In this document: piece after piece, positions 63,829-64,000 of the stretch
How positions within the stretch are numbered: the stretch's first letter is position 1
Layout of the letters: the number at the start of each line of letters is the position of its first letter
DNA from: Symsagittifera roscoffensis
Lineage: Eukaryota; Xenacoelomorpha; Acoela; Convolutidae
DNA length: 64,000 nt
NCBI RefSeq assembly: GCF_963678635.1
Contig: NC_087069.1
Location: 25,966,303 to 26,030,302, forward strand
Direction of reading: 5' to 3'
Notes under the pieces: model-generated
Told to the model about the DNA's origin: nothing
Database searches by the model: none
Seen by the model: the letters and a program-made list of their open reading frames with translations, nothing else
Program-made: the position numbers and the translations under genes

Positions 63829-64000
63829 TGGCGCAGTCAGCAGGATTCACGGCACAGACGGATATGGGCATTCCGGTGTTCTGAACATCGGCTAGTTCGG
63901 ACCCGCCGTGGAATTTCAAAATTTGGCTCGACCAATTTATGTTGGCGGCATTAGTGAAAGAAAACGTGAATCCTGAAATACTATTAGAAGATCCAAGCGA
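63828..64000 (+). CDS. Start of gag, truncated by window end, in-frame stop present
   Basis: An ATG at 63828 overlaps the LTR/primer-site junction and opens a frame that meets TGA at 63882-63884. The same frame then reads SDPPWNFKIWLDQFMLAALV, the tryptophan-rich start typical of Gypsy-type gag ('dP..W..W...F..fl.a'). Either this copy carries an inactivating stop or gag starts at a later codon. The protein continues beyond the window. Confidence 0.6.
63829..63846 (+). promoter_or_regulatory. tRNA primer-binding site
   Basis: TGGCGCAGTCAGCAGGAT directly after the LTR CA end; TGG corresponds to the tRNA 3' CCA. The first 12 bases are shared with the primer site of the decayed Gypsy element at 58736-58719. 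Confidence 0.75.

Overview
This is animal nuclear DNA, from an invertebrate-type metazoan. The evidence is AT-rich sequence, GT-AG introns of about 70 bp to over 10 kb, extracellular EGF and PAN modules, and several families of eukaryotic transposable element. No lineage-specific marker allows a phylum to be named. It is not bacterial: there are no operons and no long uninterrupted ORFs except one exon of SRRM1.

Layout. 1-500: one candidate exon of an unrecognised minus-strand gene. 1.2-4.8 kb: a broken minus-strand retroelement with a PHD finger, a reverse transcriptase and a C-terminal domain; a second piece of it lies at 8.2-8.4 kb. 8755-18490 (minus): a complete 8-exon CCDC102A-like coiled-coil gene of 474 codons. 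19792-34314 (plus): a complete 9-exon SRRM1 gene of 1235 codons (PWI domain plus RS-rich tail). In both genes every exon junction keeps frame. They stand head to head across about 1.3 kb that probably holds both promoters. The last part of SRRM1 and its downstream flank are duplicated in tandem (33669-35542 and 35543-37405), and the second copy is frameshifted. 37.4-40.4 kb has no recognisable gene. 40.7-42.1 kb: a LINE 3' end, partly duplicated.

42890 to at least 63237 (plus): a secreted protein gene with a signal peptide, a Cys-rich N-terminal region, six single-exon EGF modules (all 1-1 phase), a PAN/apple module and a Ser/Thr-rich mucin-like stretch. Its 11.3-kb intron (48011-59278) holds a decayed minus-strand Ty3/Gypsy element whose gag/LTR and pol portions have each been duplicated in tandem. 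The window ends inside a second LTR retrotransposon on the plus strand: complete 5' LTR 63540-63828, primer-binding site, start of gag.

The introns are full of short nonautonomous repeats: hAT-like MITEs, elements with hairpin termini, repeats carrying tRNA-type promoter boxes, a near-perfect 160-bp palindrome, a foldback that fills most of SRRM1 intron 4, and several recent tandem duplications. The main theme is an intact housekeeping pair (a splicing co-activator and a coiled-coil protein) beside a secreted adhesion-type gene in a region that repeatedly makes local tandem duplications. No clearly new multi-gene system was found; the most unusual items are the structural repeats.
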